In this document: one piece after another, positions 58,012 through 64,000 of the stretch
Numbering within the stretch: the first letter of the stretch is position 1
How the letters are laid out: each line of letters opens with the position of its first letter
Source: Bradyrhizobium sp. 1(2017)
Lineage (GTDB): Bacteria; Pseudomonadota; Alphaproteobacteria; Rhizobiales; Xanthobacteraceae
Assembly: GCF_011602485.2 (NCBI RefSeq)
Contig: NZ_CP050022.2
Span: 3,058,001 to 3,122,000 of the forward strand
Direction: 5' to 3'
DNA: 64,000 nucleotides
Notes under the pieces: model-generated
Database searches by the model: none
What the model was told of the DNA's origin: nothing
The model's input: only the letters and a program-made list of their open reading frames with translations
Made by a program: the position numbers and the translations under genes

Positions 58012-61000
58012 CACGGCAACCACGCAAAAGAAGCAGCTTCGCGACATCTCGCGGCGCCTGATGCGGCTCGACGCCGGCAAGCAGCACGCGTTCCTGTCGC
58101 AGCTCGCGCCAAGGGCGTCAACCTCGCCATGCTGCCGATCGTGCGCTCAGGGGCGCAAGCGGGCGCCGCTGTCCTTTGCGCAATCCCGCCTCTGGTTCCT
58201 GTGCGGATGGATCCCGGGTAGCGCCGCCTACAACATTCGGCAACGGTGCGCGTGCGGGCAAGCTGCAGCCACGCGCGCTGCAACAGGCGTTCGATGCGCC
58301 TCGTTGCGCGTCATAGCGCCTTCGCACCGTGTTTCGGGCAGGACGGGGAAGCCGCCGAGCAATTCATATGCGATCCGCAACCGGTCGCGTGCGGTATGTG
58401 ACCGTCGATGGCGAAGACCGTGAAGGACGGGTGCGTTTGCTGCGCGGCAGGAAGCTTCGCTGCCGTTCGATCTCGAAGCCGGCCCGCTGATGCGCGTGGC
58501 GTTGCTCGACGCTGGACGAAGGCGATCACTTCCTCGTCGTCAGCCTGCACCATATCGTGACCGACGGCTGGTCGATGGGCGTGCTGGTCGACGAATTCTG
58601 GAAGCTGTACGCGGCATTCGCGTTGCGGTGAAGCACCGGCCTTGCTGGAGCCCGGAGATCGATTATGCCGACTACGCCGATTTGGCAGCGGCTCTGGATG
58701 AGCGCGGTCGATGGCGAGCGCAGGTCGACTATTGGACAGGCGTCTCGCGGATCCGGCCGTGCTCCAGCTGCCGATTGACCGGCCGCGCCCGGCGGTCCCG
58801 GACCTGGCGGGATCGGCAGGTCGCATTTCGCTCGATCCGGCGCTGGCAGATGGCTTGCGCGCTCTGGCGCGGCGCCGCCGCACGACACTTTTTCGTCGTC
58901 ATGCTGGCGAGGCTTCAAGCTGCTGCTCCATCGCTACACGGGCCAAGCCGACATCAATATCGGCGTGCCCGTCGCCAACCGGTACCGCGACGAAGCACGC
59001 GGCGTGATCGGCTTGTTCGTCAACACCCAGGTGCTTCGTACGCAGATCGAGGGCCGCGCGGCGATCGCGGACTTCATCGCGACGGTCCATGCGGCCACCA
59101 TCGAGGCACAGGAGAACCAGGATCTTCCGTTCGAACGACTGCTCGAGATCCTGCAGCCGACGCGCAGCTTGAGCCAGAATCCGCTGTTCCAGGTTCTCTA
59201 CAATCACCAGCGCCGTCGGGCATCGGGCAATCCACTCGATCGGACCGACCTCCAGATCGAGACGATCGACGCCGAGGTTGACACGGTCAAGTTCGACCTC
59301 GCGCTCGATACGGACGAAGGGCCATCAGGCGAAATCCGCGCGATCTTCACCTACGCGACGGCGCTGTTCGAAGCGGCGACGATCGAGCGTCTGACCGCGC
59401 ATTGGACCACGATACTGAAGGCGATGGTTGCCGACGACACGCAAGCGACCGCCGATGTGGCGTTGCTCTCCGAACAGGAGCTGGAGCGGCTGCGACAATG
59501 GAATCGTGCCGATGACGGAACGACAAGCTCATCGTTCACGCCGGTGCACCGGACGGTTGCACGGCTGGCTGCCGAAACGCCCGATGCGCCCGCGCTGGTC
59601 TTCGGCGACGAAGACATCACCTATGCCGAGCTCAACCGGCGCGCCAATCGCCTCGCGCACCACCTGATCCGCCTGGGCGTCGGGGGCTCCGACCTTGTCG
59701 GCGTCTCGGCGCGACGCTCGCCGCATCTGATCGTGGCGCTGCTCGCCATCTTGAAGACGGGGGCGGCCTATCTGCCGCTCGATCCCGAGCATCCGGCCAG
59801 GCGGCAGGTTGGCGCCATCCGCGATGCCGGCGCGCGTGTCGTGCTGGTCGATGCGGATGGTTCGGCGCTGACGCCGCCGCCATCAGGCATCGAGGTCGTT
59901 CCGCTCGATGCGATCGACCTTGCGCGGGAGAGCGAAGGCGATCCGGAGATCGCGGTGGCCGCGACCAGCCTTGCCTATGTGATCTACACCTCCGGCTCCA
60001 CCGGCATCCCCAAGGGCGTCGCGGTCGAGCACGGACCGTTCGCGATGCATTGCGAGGTGACCGCCGGGCTCTACGACATGAACCGGCGCTCGCGCGAGCT
60101 GCACTTCCTGTCCTTCACCTTCGATGGTGCCCATGAGAGGCTCTGGACCGCGTTGACCTGCGGCGCTGCGCTCGTGATGCGCGATGCCAATTTGTGGTCG
60201 GCCGAGCAGACCATCGAGGTTTTGCGCCGGCAGCGCGTCACCAACGCCGGGTTTCCGCCCGCCTACCTGCAACAGCTCGCCGACTTCGCGATGTGGCGCG
60301 GCGATCCGCCGCCCGTGGAGCTGTATTCTTTCGGCGGCGAGGCCATGCCCAAGGCTGGCTTCGACAAAGTCAAGCGCGCGCTCAAGCCGCGGACTTTGAT
60401 CAACGGCTACGGGCCGACGGAAACCGTGGTGACGCCGCTGGTCTGGAAAGTCGATGCCAGCGAGGAGATCGAGGGCAATTACGCGCCGATCGGTCGTCCG
60501 GTAGGCCGTCGCTCAGCCTATATTCTGGACGGTGATCTCAACATCGTTCCGGTCGGCGTGACCGGCGAGCTGTTCATCGGCGGCGAGGGACTTGCCCGCG
60601 GTTACTGGCGGCGCGCCGGGCTGACGGCCGAACGCTTCGTCCCGATCCGTTTGGCGCGCCGGGCGCGCGGCTCTATCGCACCGGCGATCTGGCCCGGTGG
60701 CGTGCCGATAGTGTGATCGAATATGCAGGCCGCTCCGATCATCAGGTGAAGATCCGCGGTTTCCGGATCGAGCTCGGCGAGATCGAGGCATGGCTGATGC
60801 GGCAGGCTGGCGTGCAGTCGGCCGTGGTCGTTGCCCGCGAAGCCGGCGTCAGCCGCCAGTTGGTCGGCTATGTCGCCGGCACTGGCCCGTTCGACGAAGC
60901 GACGATGCGCGCGGCGCTCTCGGACGAGTTGCCCGACTACATGGTGCCGGCCCGCATCGTGCGGCTGGAGCGGCTGCCGCTCACCGCGCACGGCAAGATC

Positions 61001-64000
61001 GATCGCGACGCCTTGCCGGCGCCCGAGACGCCCATCGCAACGGCCGCACATGTCGCGCCGCGCTCGACGGCCGAGACAGCGCTCGCCGCGATCTGGGCTG
61101 AGCTGCTGGTCAGCCCGTCATCGGTGTCGAGGACAATTTCTTCGAGCTCGGCGGCGATTCCATCATCTCGCTGCAACTGGTCGGCCGCGCCGCCAGGCAG
61201 GCCTGCTGATCGAGCCGCGTGACGTCTTCCGGCATCAAACCCTGCAGGAGCTGGCGCGCGTGGCGCGGCGCGAGGACATGGCGAAGGACATCGCGCCTGA
61301 AACTGATGTCGAAGGCCGCGAGCATCCGCTTCTGCCGATCCAGTTGCGGTTTTTCGGCGAGGATGCAGGGGATCGCCATCACTGGAACCAGGCCGTTCTG
61401 TTGATGCCGAAGTCACCGCTCGACTGGAAGCTAGTCGAACGCTCGATCGCCGCTCTCGTCGCGCATCACGCGGCCTTGCGCCTGCGTTTCGAGGAGGTTG
61501 ATGGCGACTGGCGCGCGACCTATGGCTCGTCGCCCGCGATATCGGAGCTGCTTTGGATTCGCACTGGCGTTCGCGATGCGGCCGAGGTCACGGATGTTGC
61601 CTCCTTGGCTCAGGCCAGCCTGGCGCTGGCCGGGCCGCTGCTGCGTGTGGGTCGGTATGGACCTCGCGGACGGCAGCCAGCGCCTTCTGGTGGTCGTGCA
61701 TCACCTTGTCATCGACGGTGTATCATGGCGCGTGCTGCTCGAGGATTTCGCGACGGCGTACGATCAGCTCCGCCAAGGCGCAGCTTCGGTCGCGCTGGCG
61801 AAGAGCGAGCCTTATGCGGCCTGGGGCGCGCGTTGCAGGCCTATGCCGCGACCGATGAGCTTGACGCCGAGTTCGACTATTGGCTCGATCGAGGATCGCA
61901 GGCCGCGTTCCCCTGCGACGATGCTCATGGCGGAGTCGACCGGGTTGCCGACGGCGAGGAAATCTCGCTGGCATTCGACGCAGGATTGACGACGCGGCTG
62001 CTGAAGGAAGCCCCGTCCGCTTATCGCACCCAGGTCAATGATCTCCTGCTGGCCGCGCTTGCACGCGCCGTGTCGCGCTGGAGCGGAATTGAGGATGTCG
62101 TCGTCGAGCTCGAAGGGCACGGCCGTGAGGACGTCTTCGCCGTGCGGACGTGTCACGCACCATTGGCTGGTTCACCACGGCCTTTCCGGTTCGTCTGCCG
62201 GGCGGCTCAAGGGATGACGCCGCGCTGATCAAATCCGTCAAGGAAGAGCTCCGCGCCGTTCCCAACCGGGGACTGGGTTACGGCGTCCCTGCGCCATCTC
62301 GGCTCAGAAGCGCAGCGCGACGCGCTGAGCGCGCTTGCCGAGCCGCGTATCGTCTTCAACTATCTCGGCCAGTTCGATTCCAGCATGGGTGAGCACACGC
62401 CCCTCCAGTTGGCGCCCGAGAGCTCCGGGCCGATGCGCAGCGACAGCGCGCCGCTTGGCCGCTGGGTTAGCATCAACGGACAGGTCGGCGACGGACAATT
62501 ACGCCTGTCGTTCGCCTATGGCCGCAGGCGTTACCGGCGGGAAACGATCGAGCGCCTTGCGGAGCATTATGCTTCGGCCCTGCGCGAACTCGTCGCGCAT
62601 TGCACGGGGAGCGCCCGCGGCGTGACGCCGTCAGACTTCGCACTGTCGGACTTGAGCCAGACCGATCTCGATGCGCTGGTCGCAACGGCCGACTGTCGTG
62701 AGATCGAGGACATCTATCCGTTGTCGCCGATGCAGCAGGGAATGCTCTTCCATGCTTTGCGTGATGGCGAGAGCGGCAACTACGTCAACCAGATCGGTCT
62801 GGAGGTCCGCGGCCTCGATGCCGGCCGGCTGCGCGCAGCCTGGCACGAGGTCAGCGCGCGGCACGCCGTGTTGCGAACCGGATTTGCGTGGCGCGACCTG
62901 TCGGGGGCGGCGCAGCAGGTGGTCTATCGCTCCGCGCATTTGCCATTTGAGGAAGAAGACTGGCGCACGCAGGCGGTCGTCATGGGCGTCAAAGAGCTCC
63001 GGGCTGCGCTCGCGCGCGTCTCGCAAGCCGAGCGCGCCAAGGCATTTGAGCTGTCGCAAGCGCCGCTGCAGCGGGTCCGGCTGATCCGGCTCGACGACGC
63101 ACGCCACTGGCTGATCTGGACGCACCACCATATCCTGCTCGACGGCTGGAGCGCGGCGCGCTTGATGGCCGAGATCCTGCAGCATGAACGCGGCGAAGGC
63201 TTGCCGGCCGTGAAAGGCCGCTATCGCGATTACATCGCGTGGCTGCAAAGGCAGGACCGCAATGCGTCGACGTCGTTCTGGCGCACCGTGTTGTCAGAAT
63301 TGGAGGAGCCCAGTTTTCTCGCGGACGCACTGGGAGGGCCTGCAACCGGCGGTGCTTCCGGCCATGGCTCGCTGGACCTGCTGCTCACGGCGGATCTGAC
63401 GGCAGGCTTGCAGGCGTTTGCCAGGCGCGAGCGCGTCACGCTGAACACGCTGGTGCAAGGCGCCTGGGCCCAGTTGCTGCGTCGTCACACCGGCCAGCGC
63501 GCGGTCTGTTTCGGTGCGACGGTCTCCGGCCGGCCGGCCGAGATCGGCGGGGCCGAGGACATGGTCGGCCTGTTCATCAACACGCTGCCCGTCGTCGATC
63601 AGGCAAGCCCGCAAGCCGAAGTAGGGGCGTGGCTGCGCGACCTCCAGACGCACAACACGGACCTGCGCGATCATGGCTGGATGCCGCTCTACGAAATTCA
63701 GCGCCTCGCCGGGCGATCCGGGCGCGCGCTGTTCGACAACATTCTCGTGTTCGAGAACTACCCGATCGATCAGGCGCTGCGAGGCGAGAGCGAAGGCGGT
63801 CGCCGGTTCGGCCGGGTCGACCAGATCTCGATCACCAATTATGCGCTGACTGTGGCGGTGTTCGCCAAGCCCGACGGCATCAATCTGGGTTTTCGCTACG
63901 ATCGAGGCCGCTTCGACGACGACCAGATCAGATATCTGCAAGCCTCGCTGTCGCGGCTGCTGGCCAGGATCGTGGAACACGCGTCGCGGCCGCTTGGCGC
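56828..64000 (+). repeat. Long repeat, copy 2 (indel-rich, runs off window)
   Basis: Same as 44419-51597. Offset drifts from 12409 to 12403 bp through small indels; no base substitution was noticed. Nineteen single-base indels between 58109 and 58911, nine between 60643 and 62287, four near 57950-58003, and a 3-base loss with local scrambling at 57490-57515. The stretch 58965-60640 is clean. Confidence 0.9.
58004..64000 (+). CDS. NRPS 4 start: C-A-PCP-E-C, possibly an assembly duplicate (3' end beyond window)
   Basis: The start ATG overlaps the NRPS 3 stop by 8 bp, exactly as NRPS 3 overlaps NRPS 2. The sequence repeats NRPS 3 residues 1 to about 2000: a C domain (frame scrambled by 19 indels from 58109 to 58911), A with the same D-G-E-G-S code, PCP, E, and C to the window edge. 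The longest clean frame is 58965-60716. As given it cannot make a working protein. With copy 1 intact and no substitutions between the copies, a low-quality duplicated contig end is more likely than a pseudogene; a true recent tandem duplication of a 12.4-kb unit is the alternative. The answer lies beyond 64000. Confidence 0.6.

Noticed and set aside
44419..64000. Mobile element as cause of the long repeat
   Set aside because: No transposase, terminal inverted repeats or target duplication at either boundary; the boundaries fall inside an adenylation domain.

Overview
High-GC alphaproteobacterial chromosome, most like Bradyrhizobium or a close Bradyrhizobiaceae relative. This is judged from codon bias, a VirA-like sensor kinase, a rhizobial-type exopolysaccharide locus and a possible Irr/ICE-type iron box; no species can be named from sequence alone. 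No tRNA, rRNA, CRISPR array, transposase or integrase was recognised.

Layout. (1) 1-3134: a small catabolic operon on the minus strand (Dabb protein, maleylacetate reductase, metal-dependent amidohydrolase running off the left edge) with a divergent LysR regulator. (2) 3185-5845: a Bcr/CflA-type drug exporter and an MGT-like glycosyltransferase. (3) 6411-12064: an OmpR-type response regulator, a DUF1127 protein, a di-haem cytochrome c peroxidase fused by a 4-bp ATGA overlap to a VirA-like hybrid histidine kinase with a decayed receiver, and a small exported protein. (4) 12094-24005: an exopolysaccharide locus with a GINT1-like protein, a GT4 glycosyltransferase, a Wzz/GumC-like chain-length protein with a dead kinase domain, a Wzx-like flippase, an FAD oxidoreductase, a CelD-type acyltransferase, an O-antigen ligase/polymerase and a GH5 glycanase. 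(5) 24531-64000: a lipopeptide siderophore cluster that runs past the right edge: TonB-dependent receptor, MbtH-like protein, type II thioesterase, TauD/SyrP-like hydroxylase and four NRPS genes read as one overlapping series.

NRPS logic. The first protein is FAAL-ACP-C-A(Asp)-PCP-E-C-A(basic?)-PCP, so the chain starts with a fatty acyl group on D-Asp, a probable substrate of the adjacent hydroxylase. The second is C-A(Phe-like)-PCP-C-A(Gly)-PCP. The third is C-A(basic?)-PCP-E-C-A(Ser-like?)-PCP-E-C-A(Gly)-PCP. The fourth begins C-A-PCP-E-C. Fatty acyl tail, (hydroxy)Asp, a neighbouring siderophore receptor and a possible iron box together suggest an amphiphilic hydroxyaspartate siderophore. 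The specificity codes were extracted by eye.

Caution on the right end. From 56828 to 64000 the sequence repeats 44419-51597 with no base substitution that I could find, but with about 30 single-base indels that break the frame. Separately, seven +1 insertions break the third NRPS gene between 51841 and 53941. Both patterns look like sequencing or assembly error more than gene decay, so the fourth NRPS gene may be a duplicated contig end instead of a real gene.
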